From: Adiantum capillus-veneris | Taxonomy: Eukaryota; Streptophyta; Polypodiopsida; Polypodiales; Pteridaceae | Length of the DNA stretch: 64,000 nucleotides | Direction: 5' to 3' | NCBI GenBank assembly: GCA_014529385.2 | Contig: CM043958.1 | Span: forward strand, 146,656,734-146,720,733 | Part shown: positions 44,080 to 55,040 of the stretch, piece by piece | How the letters are laid out: every line of letters begins with the position of its first letter | How positions within the stretch are numbered: the stretch's first letter is position 1 | Notes under the pieces: generated by a model | Told to the model about the DNA's origin: nothing | What the model saw: the letters and a program-made list of their open reading frames with translations, nothing else | Databases searched by the model: none | Made by a program: the position numbers and the translations under genes

Positions 44080-44416
44080 TGGGCTTGAGCTGTTTGTATA
44101 ATCTGTAGAGATTAGATTTGCTTGAGCTCCAAAATCAAGCAATGCCATCGATTCAACTTGATTGCTATCCACTTTGACTGCAATTATTGGCTCCACTATG
44201 TCTTCACCAAAATTCGTTAGTCGAATAGCATTTATTCACAACGGTGATCCACCTTGTTGTTGTTGTCGTAGAAGCCTTCTTTTTGCAATGAGTTCCTTTG
44301 CTTTTGCTTGGGCCTCTTCTCGTGCCCTCTGTTTCTTTTTTATCCGTTGTTTTTCTTGATGGATTTGTTGAAGCATATCTCGTGTTAGTGGCAAATGATA
44401 CTTTTTTAATCAACAC
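44080..44416 (-). pseudogene. Post-integrase segment with a second pepsin-like motif
   Basis: After the chromodomain-like end of integrase, the minus strand reads a Lys/Gln/Arg-rich helix (QQIHQEKQRIKKKQRAREEA). In another frame comes EPIIAVKVDSNQVESMALLD followed directly by FGAQANLIS. This has the shape of a retropepsin active-site strand (hhLhDSGAxxNhIS), with DFG in place of D-S/T-G. A complete protease with a normal DSG lies upstream of RT in the same element. This second copy looks catalytically changed and truncated. Alternatively it is the start of a gag-like ORF from a tandem element. Confidence 0.5.
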
Positions 44417-45735
44417 CCACTAATCCAATTTGGCATTTCTTCTCCTGCTAATGTAGCAAGTTTGACAGCTCCACTTTGTGATAAGTCACTAATCACAAAG
44501 GGTCCCATCCCTCGCTTTTTAAGTTTCTTGGCGTTTTTCTTCCTAGTATAAACAAGTACGTAATTACTTGTTTTGAACTTTTTTGTGCACACATGCTTGT
44601 AAAAAAACTCTTTTTGTCTTCTCTTTTTAGCATAGATCGAAGCTACAGCTCTCAATTGAAGTTCATCTAGCTTTTCAAGATCATCTATTCTTGAAGAGAG
44701 CTCATGTCCTGTCCATTCTAAGTGTTTTGCTGCTCGTAGAGTCGGAACTAAAAACTCTATGGGTAATATAGCGTTCAGACCAAACACCATGTTGTACGGT
44801 GTTGTTCCTATTGATGTTTTGTAAGCTACCCGGTATGCCCATAGTGTTGAGTGTAACTGTTGATCCCAGTCCGTCCTTGACTCTGATACAATTTTAGTCA
44901 GAACAATGATAGTGTTTTATTTGTGGCCTCAACTTGTCTATTTGCCTGTGGATGATATGGAGCAGATTTTTTATGTATGACCATGAATTCCTCTAGTAGA
45001 TATTCAATGACTTCATTAAGAAAATGTGTTCCTCGATCACTGAAAATTTCTATTGGTAATCCGTATCGTACAAAGACATTCTCATACAAAAATTATGCAC
45101 TAGTTCTTGCATCTGCTTTTTGTGTTGCCTTGGATTCCGCCCATTTTGTGAGATAGTCTGTAGCCACAATGATATATTGGGTATGGGTGTGGTATGCAGG
45201 GGGTGAAATAGGCCCCACAAAATCAATGCCCCATTTTGGAAATGCCCTTGCCACCCATCATTGGCCGTAGTGGCATCTCATCTCTCTTTATCGGCACCTT
45301 GGTGCGCTGACATGTGTCACAACGCTTTACAAACTCCTCAGCATCCATATGCAATGTAGGCCACCATATTCCTGCTGTTAAGACAATTTTTGTCGTCTTA
45401 TCGCCTAAAAAATGGCCTCCACTTATACCTCCATGTGCGTATTCTAGAATCAGCAGGTATTCACTTTCACTTGCACAGATTCTAAGTTGATTGTCCTTTC
45501 CTCACTTATAGAGTTGATTCTCAAGTAAATTAAAGTTGCGAGCCTCCAGCTCTATAGCCCTTTTCCGTGCTTTTGTTATGTTTTCAAGAAATGTCCTTGT
45601 TGTTAAGAAATCAATGATATATTGACTCCATGTAGGTGCAATGTTTACCTGAAACAATGTTGTGTGATCCACTGGTCGTTTGGCACTACATATAGTACAA
45701 TTGTTAACATAAGAATGTGTGTCAGCATACATAGT
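44410..45735 (-). pseudogene. Integrase of element C
   Basis: Minus-strand reading in several frames. A second zinc-finger module occurs first (YAHGGISGGHF ... GIWWPTLHMDAEEFVKRCDT and CQRTK, about 45,440-45,290). The catalytic core follows (QYIIVATDY..., then RYGLPIEIFSDRGTHFLNEV, HKKSAPYHPQANRQVEATNK; D-D-E core with the Asp in SDRG and Glu in VEATNK). The C-terminal part (44,790-44,410) has FGLNAILPIEFLVPTLRAA, a Lys-rich strand and KKRGMGPFVISDLSQSGAVK. It would join element DNA into the host genome. Stops and frameshifts inactivate it. Neighbouring RNase H lies directly upstream. Confidence 0.8.
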
Positions 45736-46524
45736 TGGCCAAAAAACCCCTAATTATTTCAGTCGTTGGTGTGTTTTCATTGTTGAACAATGAAATGCAC
45801 AATCCTGGACGTGTGCTTCTTCAAGATAACACTCGAATTCCTCCGGATTTATACATAATCGTAGAATTTGGTCCGAGCCTAGATGATACAGTCGTCCTGC
45901 AATCAACTGTAAGTTTTTCGTTTGTCGAATTGTTTGTTGTTTGGATCTGTCTTCCTTGTTATCAAATCTACCTCCAAAGGAAAGAATGCTAACAATTTCC
46001 TGAGACCATTTGGGTATCATTTCAATATTGAAAAGATAAGCATCAGGTATGTCATCGTCTACTCCTTCAGGAGCTTCCCCGTTTTGCAACCTTGAAAGAT
46101 GATCCGCTCGTAGATGAGTTTTACCCTTTTTGACTACCACTGTGAAGTCAAATTCTAGCAATATAATAAACCAGCGTACAATTCTCCCAGTATTGCATGG
46201 TTTATTTACCAGATACAAAAGAGCTTGATGATCTGTGAAGAACATAAATTTTTTTGCGAGCAAGTAATGCCGAAATTTCTTTACAGCATAAATCATTCCT
46301 AACCCCTCTCTTTCAGTGGTTGTGTAGTTCAGCTACTATCGGCTTGCATAACAAACTGGGAAATCCATTGTTCCGTCTCTAGGTTGATCCAAAATACTCC
46401 CAATTGCATATGCAGATGCATCAATGTGAACATGGAATATCTTTTCCCAATCTGGTGCTTTACGTACAGGTGCCAATACAAGGTTTTGCTTAAGCTTTTG
46501 GAATGAAGTTTCACACTCCTCAGT
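45736..46524 (-). pseudogene. RNase H and first zinc-finger module of element C
   Basis: The minus-strand reading has HVHIDASAYAIGSILDQ (first catalytic Asp of RNase H), LNYTTTEREGLGMIYAVKKF (Glu) and FFTDHQALLYLVN (Asp), as in Ty3/gypsy RNase H. It continues into an H-x-H/C-x2-C module (EEAHVQDCAFHCSTMKTHQR ... GVFWPTMYAD...NNCTICSAKRP, finishing around 45,680). This module has the same plan as the one at 45,440-45,290, so the fingers appear twice. In-frame stops include a TAA after QRLK near 45,752. Confidence 0.75.
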
Positions 46525-47403
46525 CTAGTCGAAACTGACTAATAAGCGATACAAAGGTTGTGCAATGACCGCATACATATATATGAATCTTCGATAATAT
46601 CCGCAGTGTCCCATTAAGGATTGTACTTGTTTGGCATTAGTAGGCATGGGCAAGTCTACTATGACTTTGATTTTGTCTAGGTCAGTGGTTATGCCATTTG
46701 TTGAGACAATATGTACTAAGATGTGGCCTTGCCTAACCATAAAAATGCACTTTTCTGGGTTGAGACAGATTCGATATGTTCTGCATTTCTCAAAGACCTT
46801 TTGTAAATGGTCAATATGTTCTTCTCGTAGAAGAGAGTGGACACAAAGATCATCCATATATATTTCTAAGAATATTCTCAGGTATTATTTGAACGCATGA
46901 GTCATTAATCTTTGGAAGGTAGCTGGGGCATTGGTTAAGCCAAAAGGCATAACTCTATATCCATATATTCCCCATTCTGTGGAAACCGTTGTTTTGTGTT
47001 GATCCTCTACTGCAATTGCCAGTTGGTTATACCCTGAAAATCCATCTAGAAAGAAATAAGCCCGTTTCCCAGCCACCCTCTCAAGTACATGTTCTGTGAT
47101 CGGCAAGGGATAATTATCCCTTATGGTGGATGCATTTACTTTTTTGAGGTTCACACACACACGCAGCTTTCCATTGTTTTTGGGGACAACCACAATGGGT
47201 GACACCCAATCTGTATGTTCGATTTCATAGATGAATTCGACATCCATTAGCTTGTCAGTTTCCTCTTTGATTCGTTTAGCAAATGTGTCATTATATGTGT
47301 AAGGACACTGTTTGCTAGGTTTGGCATCTGATTTCAACAGAATTGTATGTTGGCATATCGATGGATCAACTCCTTTGAGGTCTTTGTAGGACCATGTAAA
47401 CAC
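46525..47403 (-). pseudogene. Reverse transcriptase of element C
   Basis: The frame is open from 47,403, with one TAA near 46,885 just before the catalytic box. Motifs in order: VSPIVVVPKNNGKLRVCVN, DNYPLPITEHVLERVAGKRA, FLDGFSGYNQ, YGYRVMPFGLTNAPATFQR, then IYMDD (catalytic Asp pair), NPEKCIFMVRQGHILVHIVS and SLMGHCGYYRRFI. This is the standard Ty3/gypsy RT layout. It copies element RNA to DNA in particles. The stop and a terminal TAG (46,525-46,530) inactivate this copy. The linker at 47,454-47,891 precedes it. Confidence 0.88.
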
Positions 47404-47453
47404 ATCTTTATACTTCTTGAGAAGTTGTGTTAGTTGTTCTTCTTCTTCAGGCT

Positions 47454-48493
47454 CTAAATCAGTTTTGCAATATAGACCGGCTGAGGCTCTTCGCCTGGCG
47501 CAGTGAGGTCTATCCGTTTTGCATTTTCCAGCTCATGATAAGAGTCCTGGTTTATTCTTTCCCTAATTGGTGGTGTCATTATGATTTTTCTATCCTGGAT
47601 GGTGAATTTTCGATAGTGGGATGGTACATTCATGTTTCCTTTTTCTGACTCCTCCTTACGATCACTTTCTCCCTCAGTAGTCCATACCTCTTGTAACGAC
47701 CGTTTTAGTTCTTGGTATTTCTTTTTACGCTCCATTTTGATCCACTCTAGGTCTTTTGTTTTTTCCTGTTTTGATTGTTGATATTTTTTTGATTTTGTTT
47801 CTGTTTTAGTCTTCCGTACTTGTTTTATTTCCTCTTGCGTTCCTTCCCTTCGAACTTTTGAGAATCTCCCTGATATTTGGTCTTTACACAATCCTTTGCT
47901 TTGACAAGCATTAGATAGTGAGTTTCATCTTTTATCCTGGGCATTAGGTTTTCTCTAATTTTGTTTTCTGCTCGTTTTTTCCTATAGCATTCTTGGCGTC
48001 TGAGGTGGTGATTGGCAAAATCATAAAACTTGATATTCGTTGTTTTCTCACCACGCTCGCTTGAGCTGTCTGAACACTCGTTATCTGCATCGTTATTTAT
48101 CTCCAGATGCTCAGAGGAGTTATAAAACTCTTCTTTTTCTGGTGGTTCTACAATCTCATCTTTTGCTAGTATAGGGCTTACCATGTAATAGGGTCGCACA
48201 TCATAGCGATCCTTATCGCAAAATTTTATCGTTGGGCTATCTGTAATGGTACCGACATCCAATGTTGCCAGTATGTGTTCCCATTCCAAAGGTTCTAAGG
48301 CATCTTCGAGAAAAGGTTCCGGAATATAATCCTTGTCCTCAATAGCTTTTTCTAAGACACATTCCTCTCTTTTTAAGCTTCCACAATGTGAAGCTCCACA
48401 CATCCATAGCTCTTTTTTTTGCCCTAACCATGCTGGGTGTTCGGACCCTGCCAATTTAGCTGAATCAAACTCTTCTACTGGTGTCTGGTTCAC
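47454..48493 (-). pseudogene. Charged linker between protease and RT of element C
   Basis: Two minus-strand frames (47,825-48,493 and 47,454-47,891). The first matches the post-protease segment of element 1 (LWMCGASHCGSLKREECVLE, IPEPFLEDALEPLEWEHILA). The second is Lys/Glu/Gln-rich (RKTKTETKSKKYQQSKQ) and ends TAPGEEPQPVYIAKLI, a phrase typical just before gypsy RT. The frame change near 47,850 is an indel. Confidence 0.7.
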
Positions 48494-49240
48494 ATCTTTG
48501 TAACTATGGTCTTTTAGGTCTATTTTGGTTGTTGTCTCGCCATGTCTGAGGTATATGTGGTCGTAACCCCAATACTAGTCCATCTTTAATTGTCTCATGA
48601 ATTGTCTTCCCAAGATGATCTCGTAATTGTTCTTCTTGTCGAAATCGACTATTGCAAATGTATGCTCATACTCGATTCCACACGAGGTGACAATTACTTT
48701 TCTAAAATCCCTAGAGGCTTTTCCATGAAACCATCTGCCAGTTGCAATTTCATTCTGGAGCTCTCAAAGCCGGTTTTCCCCATTTTTTCCAGATTTCCTT
48801 GGTGGCGATAGCAACTCTTGCTCCACTGTCAAGAATAGCTTTGGAAACTACTCCTTGGAATTCTACTGGCAGTGTGGTATTTCCATCTTCTCCCTCGCAA
48901 TATTCTCCAACCTTGTTCAAAGGTACTGGCCTAGTGTTTAGATGAGGCTTGTCCAATTCTCTGATCCCTTCTTGAAGCTTCGCGGTGGGGTCTTTCACTC
49001 TGAATTTTTCTAAGCATTTTTTTACTGTGGTCCACATGTTTGGTCGTAACCTCAGGAGTTCGGCTAATGTGATTGTGCATGCCACAGGGGTGGACAATAA
49101 CTTAATCAACCCTTGTGAATCCATCACTTTGTTAGAAGAAAGTCTTTGAGATGGGATCGCTCTCACCTCAGACTTTGCTTCATACTCCCCTAGGTAAGAG
49201 GGTAGAGTTTTTAGTGAGTCTGGTTGGCTAAGCCCCTAAC
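48494..49240 (-). pseudogene. Protease of element C
   Basis: The minus-strand frame 48,750-49,166 carries LLRLRPNMWTTVKKCLEKF, LNTRPVPLNKVGEY and then AILDSGARVAIATKEIWKKW, the retropepsin active-site loop with D-S-G. After a frameshift, a reading on the far side continues with LGRQFMRQLKM... and GYDHIYLRHGETTTKIDL, as in element 1. It processes the Gag-Pol polyprotein. The shift at about 48,750 breaks this copy. Confidence 0.75.
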
Positions 49241-51352
49241 TAATTGATCCCTGGTCTCCCCCTTGTGAATGCATATCAAAGCTCATTTGTGATCTAGCCT
49301 CAAATTATTCAATAGGAGGTAAGATCTCATTTGTCTCTTTCCTCGTGCTATTCATTTGGTAGCTCACCCGGTTAGCTTCATTGGCTTCACGGATTTGCTT
49401 CCACAGGTCATCTAGACCGTTACAATCCTTACCCATTTATACCAATGTTTTAAGCTGGAACCCATCACTTGTCTCATCTATTGTATTTGGCACTATGATA
49501 GGTTCTCTCCTAGACTCAGAGGTAGTTGTGAGTCCCTCCTTTGTGTCTCCTTGTTTCTCTAAAGTTGGTTTGATGGGGGTTGGAGTTGGTACCTGGTGCC
49601 AACTTGCAGGTTTACCAAGCGGGTTTTCTATCAATGATTGGGTTATTTCAATCACCTTTTACATTTCCAACCTCTGTTTTTCTATTTTGGCATATGGATA
49701 AGTCATCCATCTTTGCTCTTGGGTTTGGTTGTTTTTGAGTCTGGCTTCATATGCTTTTAAAAGTGCGTCTAACTGCTCATTTACCTTTTCTGCCAACACT
49801 GATCCTCCTGATCCTGCACTTTTGGATTCTGCTATTTCCTTGGGCCTTATGGTTGCCGCAGTGTGTGAGCTTAGAATAGCTAGATCCTCTAACCGCTCTA
49901 ATATATCCTTTGTGTGTTTTAACTCCTCGGATAGAGCCGTTTGCTCCCGTTCTCTCTTGGATTTCATACGCACCTTTCTAGCTTTCCAAGTGCTTCTCTG
50001 ATTTTTCATTTCTGAACTTGGGGCATCAGTTTTTGGCTCTTCAATTATGGGTTCATTCGTCATTCTTTGAGCTTGGGCTCGTGTCACTGCCTGAATAGGT
50101 ATTACTGTCTCGTTTTCTGACCCTCCACTAGAAGGCACTGCTTCCAGCATGTTCAAGGTAGTTTTTGCTCCTTTGCTCGGGCTCTTAGGGCAATCAAGAG
50201 TCAAATGACTCTAATGATTTCATCATGAGGGCAATCTCTTAGCCAATGGTCTCCACCACACTTGTAGCAGGGTCCCTTAGGCTGTTGAGGTGCTCCTTGA
50301 GCTCCTCTTTGTTGGTATGCATGTCTTTGCCCGCCCATGCCTCCGTTGGCTATGAACAACAATGTTCGTTCATCCAAGCTATATCTTCCTTCTCCTGCTG
50401 CCTATGCAGCTGTTGGTGGTCCTGCACTTCCCATCATGCTCCATGGTTCTGGTGTTGGGGGTTCTTCCGATGGATAATAGACAGGATTTGCAACATATCC
50501 ATTGGGATCTTCGTAATATGCATGCATAGGCACCAAAGCCTTCTCCTCTGGTTCATTTACTGTTGGTGTGTATCTTATGCCGACTGGTCGTAATCTTAGT
50601 AGGGGTGGTTGCTGCCCCAACACTGGTTGTGGTCTTTCTACGCCTACAGGTCCTGGTAGGTTGCCTGCTTGATACTTAGGCATCAGTGGAAGTTGAGGAG
50701 ATGCTACCTGAGCCTGGGGAGCATAAGGTGTCTCTCTTACATATCTCTTGTTATAATAACATTCCTCCGTCTCATGGCTTATCCATTTTTGTTCAATAGC
50801 ACACCACTTGGGCTGTTTAGCCTGAGGTTTGGCATACAAGTTAATCTTTTTTAGCACTTCCTCTACAAGCTGCTTCTAGCTTACAGCTACTTCTCCTTTC
50901 GGTGCTGTCTTAGCGCACTTGCTTCCACTTTGTTGTGAGGATGAATCATCATCAAGATCCTTGAATTCACCCTCCTTGTAGACTGCACAATTGTCTACAA
51001 GGTAAAGAGCCTCCTTAGTTAACTCATTTAACGTCGTGCTCTTCTTCATATGTAAGTCCTTCTGGAGATCTGCATTTCTCAGTGCTTGAATAAATATAAG
51101 CATAAGTCTAGACTGAGTTGGCAGTTCTCTATGACATCCTGTTGTGCTTGATTCCCATTTTTAAGAACACTTCTGTGAATTCTTGAGTTGTGCAATGTTG
51201 GGAAAATCATCATTGTTCAATGGTTGGAACAAAGTCAAAGTTGTTCCTTCTAATGTCAACCCAAATCCCTCATACTGAGTATGGAAATCTGCAATCTATT
51301 TAGCTTCCAAAACTTGTTTGAAGAGTGAGACATGAGCATATGGATCCCTTAA
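49241..51352 (-). pseudogene. Gag, 3' part (element C)
   Basis: Minus-strand segments: 51,352-51,120 continue the Gag core from beyond the inserted DNA transposon (DPYAHVSLFKQVLEAK, YEGFGLTLEG); 51,103-50,876 (ALRNADLQKDLHM, ALYLVDNC); 50,857-50,402 (WCAIEQKWISHETEECYY, Pro-rich); then a knuckle CYKCGGDHWLRDC near 50,235-50,275; 50,204-49,659 (VTRAQAQ, charged helix, WMTYPYAKIEKQRLEM). The order is the same as in element 1. Several frameshifts are present. Confidence 0.75.
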
Positions 51353-52692
51353 CACTAGAATGGTAACCTAACAGGACATAAAAGTGTCCTTTCAGGGTTT
51401 TGGAAAAAATTTCCAAAACCATAGTAGATCCACTCATTTTGAAAAATCCTTTCATGAGCTTATAGTTCAATAACTACTACATATGGAAAAAATGAGAAAC
51501 TTGTAGTTTTTCTCATCCCTTGGTCACTACAAGCCTCCAAAGTTGATGGACCAGTGCATTTTGCCCAAAACAGCAATTTCTTACGATTGATTGCATATAA
51601 ATAAGAGTGGAGATTTTTGTAGGACATGAGATAAAATTCCCCGTTAACTTCAATGAGTTGGTGACCAAAACATATGGTTTCTTTTACCTCACTAATTTTT
51701 TTTTTGGGCAAAAAAAATAGGTACAAAAAAGTTGCATTTTTGCCATTCTGCGGACCTATCATCAAAGTTTCTATAGTCACGCTCAATACAGATACTATAT
51801 ACATGTTTTCTTAGTTCCCTTTGGGCCTATGGATTCAAAAGGATCCATGGAGCATGTCAAAAGGATAATGGATCTCTTACAATTGGAACCTTGGGGGCAA
51901 TGATAAAGTGCTAAATACAACAGACATGAAAAAATTGGGTTTAGCATTATGACCTCTAGAAACCCATAGAAACTACTCAATATCTAGCCAAGTTTGTAGT
52001 CTATGATAAGATATGGTTACTACCTAAAAAATACACACAATTGTCCTAAGAAACTAGCAATATTGAGAAAGTTATACTTGCTACTCTAAAATGTATCGTA
52101 TTCGTCAGCAATCAAAAAACTCAACCATCATCATATACTATGCTATATAGCATATTAGGTCTCCCAAAACTCAAGGAAGATTAGATTTATGTTATACATT
52201 ACACTTACACAATCAAAATTGAATTTGGATATCAAGAAAGCCACCAAAAAAATCATAAAAGTGCTAATTTTGGCCAAAAAACAGGATTATGCAATTCTTG
52301 TAAATTGGTCATAACTTTCAATTTTAACACTTAGCTCTCCCTACAAGCATCAAAACATGTTGAGAACTATGAAGGCCTAACCTCTAGCCATCTAAACCTC
52401 ACAAACATGAAGTTTAGAGTGGTATAGTTGCCAAAAGTTGAAAAAAAAGCCAAAAACAGGACCCGTTTTTTCACACAGTTTAGGCTCAAAAATGTTGTGC
52501 AAGAGTAAGGTTAATGGTGAGATCGATACTCAAAAAAAAATGCGAAGTTTTTTTCAGCTCATAAGGCAACTATTGGATATATAGCACCTAGAAATTCATT
52601 TTCATACTCTTCAAATAATTCAAGCAAAATGGTCACTTAACAGGACACAAAAGTGTCCAAGGACATAAAAGTGTCTTGTTACCATTCTAGTG
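51353..52692. mobile_element. Non-autonomous DNA transposon with TTAA target duplication
   Basis: 1,340 bp with 15-bp terminal inverted repeats (CACTAGAATGGTAAC ... GTTACCATTCTAGTG), flanked on both sides by TTAA (51,349-51,352 and 52,693-52,696). Removing it with one TTAA rejoins the element C gag in frame (KYNG-LRDPYAHV), matching the KYSGDKDPRDHV order of element 1. This is strong evidence for a clean insertion. Subterminal palindromes GGACAYAAAAGTGTCC occur once on the left (51,371-51,387) and twice in tandem on the right (52,643-52,676). The interior is AT-rich, and its open frame at 51,460-51,804 has no recognised domain. TTAA is the known piggyBac target, but the CACTAG end is not the usual piggyBac CCC terminus. 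The superfamily is open. Confidence 0.88.
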
Positions 52693-52696
52693 TTAA

Positions 52697-53275
52697 CCCA
52701 TTGTACTTTGTCTTGACACATTGGGCCACTTGATATGGTCTACTAATCTAACCAATTTGTGGTCTGTTGTTGAAAAGTTGTTTCTAGCTCTCACCTCTTG
52801 TCTCGGAGAAAATCTTGGTGGAATCCTCTCTGATGTGTACTCTGGCATCGTTTTTGGCTGGAAGTAAGTAGAGAGGGAGTACCCTTGTATGTGTATTATT
52901 CTAAGTCAAATGGATCAACAAGTTTGTACTAACATGCACACTTATCTACCATCAAAACTTGCCGGTCGTGGGCATTTTTTTATGTGAATGCATAGAGGTT
53001 CTTATGGGTGGGCAACTCTCTAGAATTGGGCTCTACACACTTGTAGAAGATATATGGATCCCTGTTTGTGAACCTATACAAGCCTTCATAAGAGTGATCC
53101 GTTAAACTCTTATAGATTCATTGGTCTTGATGAATCTCACATTTGGTTTGTTGATCAGAGGATGCCTCTCCTCTAGGTATTCTCTCAATCCCATTGTTGA
53201 ATGCATTGCAGCATTTCTTGTGTTTTTCATGTCTTTGAGTGGAGTAGAAAACCCTACTGGTGGATGATTTGTCAT
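52697..53275 (-). pseudogene. Gag, 5' part (element C)
   Basis: The minus-strand ATG at 53,275 (MTNHPPVGFS) is followed by LREYLEERHPLINKPNVRFI and, after a frameshift, by DHSYEGLYRFTNRDPYIFYK, which parallels GHESEGLYRYIDDNEVNLYR of element 1. It then reaches SERIPPRFSPRQEVRARNN and QVAQCVKTKYNG at the transposon insertion. Stops and indels are present. Confidence 0.65.
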
Positions 53276-55021
53276 AGTTAAGGCTCACGCAAGAATCTCA
53301 AAAGCCAGGAACTTGTGACTCCTTTGGTCTTTGGAAACTAGTTTTGGATACCCTAAAAGTTTGGATTTAGGAAACCTGAAAAAATTCAGCTTTAAAATTC
53401 TAGGTGTGTTTTATTGCTTGCAAGCTTTTTTCCTGACTTTACTTGACTCAATTTGGAGTTGTCTACCAAAAGTTAGAGAAATTTTGGTGAACTGCACTTG
53501 AGACAATACTCAAAACAGTTTCAAGACCAAGACACTGGAACTTTGGCTTGTATCTTGGTCTCGAGAAGGTATTTCTAGCTCAAACTTGAGATTTGGGATG
53601 TACTCAATGTGTCTATAAGATCATCAAGTCAGATACTCCCACTATGTTGAGGTACATGGATCGCAATCCATGTTCCCCTGTCAAATTTTTTCTCCAAATT
53701 TTGACAGTATGTAGACAAGGTCATATGCAGGCTCTGTACCAATTTCCATCAAATTTTGACGTGAACATGGATTGCGATCCATGTTCAACCACATTTGGAC
53801 TTGATCTCTTAGGAGTTTGTTTCTGATTATGTCCACAAGCTAAATCTCAAATCTTTTTGGATTTGGACTTGTTTTGATACGCCAAGTTCCATCCCAATAT
53901 GAGGATTTAGACTTTTGGGAAAAGTTGTAATTTTTGGCCTCATTTTGGCATGAAACTTGGTCAACTTATAGTCCATGATATGGTGACACTCTTCCCCAAA
54001 TATTTTTTAATTTGGAACACTTTTGCCCAACCAAAAGAAAATTTTTGTGTCTGCTTTGCGGTTTTTGGCTATCTAGCAGAATTTTGGTGTTTTGATCAAC
54101 TTTTTTTCAATTTTTTGCTATGGTCTCTTTTGGCAAAGTTATTTCAATAGTTATCAGGGATGTACTTGTCAAATATCAATGCCAAATATCAAAATGTACA
54201 TGGATCGCCATCCATGTTTGGAAGCATTTTTTCATGACTTTTATTCTGCCGGTTTTCTATTCCTTGTAGAAGCCAAATCTCACCCCTTTTTGACTTTGGA
54301 TCCCAAAAAGTTGAAAAACCCCAAATTTTGTGTCTGAAATGCCTATTTTAATGTTTTTGCCCTATCATCCAATTTTGATGTATTTTTTGAGTTTTTCTTT
54401 CAAGAAAACTTGATCAGAGCAGTGTCCCACTAATGCACAATCTCACGGATCACTTTTCTACCAAAATGGTCTCTTGCAGACATGGATCGTGATCCATATT
54501 CCTCCACAGAATCTTGCCAAACTTGCCAAATTGATTTTAGAGAGTCTCCTAATGCCCTTCATCCACAAATTTTTGAATTTGAATCACTTTTCAGCCCTCT
54601 ACCATCAAAGTTTCAAAATTTTAGAGTTATGATCATTTTGGCCAAAATATGGTTTTCATCCTTTTTTTCCTCAATATTTTAGCCCAAATTTGATGGCGGT
54701 AGTTTTTACTTACCCTACTACTAAGTATTGAAACGAAATATGAAATAAAAACAAACAAAATGATACAAAATAAACTCAAAACAAAAAACGCTACATCACT
54801 TTGAAAGCATAGAGAAATTGAAGAATGAAAGGCTATGTCACTCACAACCCTCTTTACCTCTAGAGAATAGACCTAGCAAGTTCTCGACTTCCATACTCTA
54901 TCAAGCACTAAACCCCATGTCTAGCTGCTTCACTACTAAGGTGTAAATGGAATGGAGAGACAAATCTTCCGAAAAGAAGGCTCTAAATATAGACTACGTC
55001 ACTCACCATCTAAGGATCATA
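53276..55021 (-). other. 5' leader of element C with a second palindrome family
   Basis: No gene. Four decayed copies of a 20-nt palindrome start at 53,654, 53,765, 54,198 and 54,480. Each differs by one or two bases from ACATGGATCGCGATCCATGT. Intervals are 111, 433 and 282 bp. Confidence 0.85.
53765..53784. repeat. Palindrome copy of element C (ACATGGATTGCGATCCATGT)
   Basis: The other copies read ACATGGATCGCAATCCATGT (53,654), ACATGGATCGCCATCCATGT (54,198) and ACATGGATCGTGATCCATAT (54,480). Three of the four have a C-to-T type change at a central CpG. Confidence 0.9.
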
Positions 55022-55039
55022 TCCCCAACAATGGCACCA
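55022..55039 (-). promoter_or_regulatory. Decayed primer-binding site, tRNA-Asp type (element C)
   Basis: On the minus strand TGGTGCCATTGTTGGGGA, which differs from the tRNA-Asp-complementary site of element 1 by C-to-T and G-to-A changes. It sits one base from the LTR start at 55,041. Confidence 0.7.
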
Positions 55040-55040
55040 A

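Larger units (their letters stand above)
43000..55040 (-). mobile_element. Element C: decayed autonomous-type Ty3/gypsy element
   Basis: Minus-strand order from the right: LTR start (55,041), tRNA-Asp-type primer site (55,022-55,039), leader with palindromes (53.3-55.0 kb), gag (53,275-49,659, split by a DNA transposon at 51,353-52,692), protease (49,166-48,493), basic linker, RT (47,403-46,525), RNase H, integrase with two zinc-finger modules (45.9-44.4 kb), a second pepsin-like motif (about 44,100-44,210), a WxPK-repeat ORF (43.8-43.0 kb) and a 3' block. Multiple stops and frameshifts are present. Gag and protease are closely related in layout to element 1. The left LTR matching the one at 55,041 was not identified. 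Confidence 0.85.

Noticed and set aside
51353-52692. Calling the TTAA-flanked element a CACTA transposon
   Set aside because: CACTA elements make 3-bp duplications. The flanks do not give a matching 3-bp repeat, while TTAA matches on both sides.
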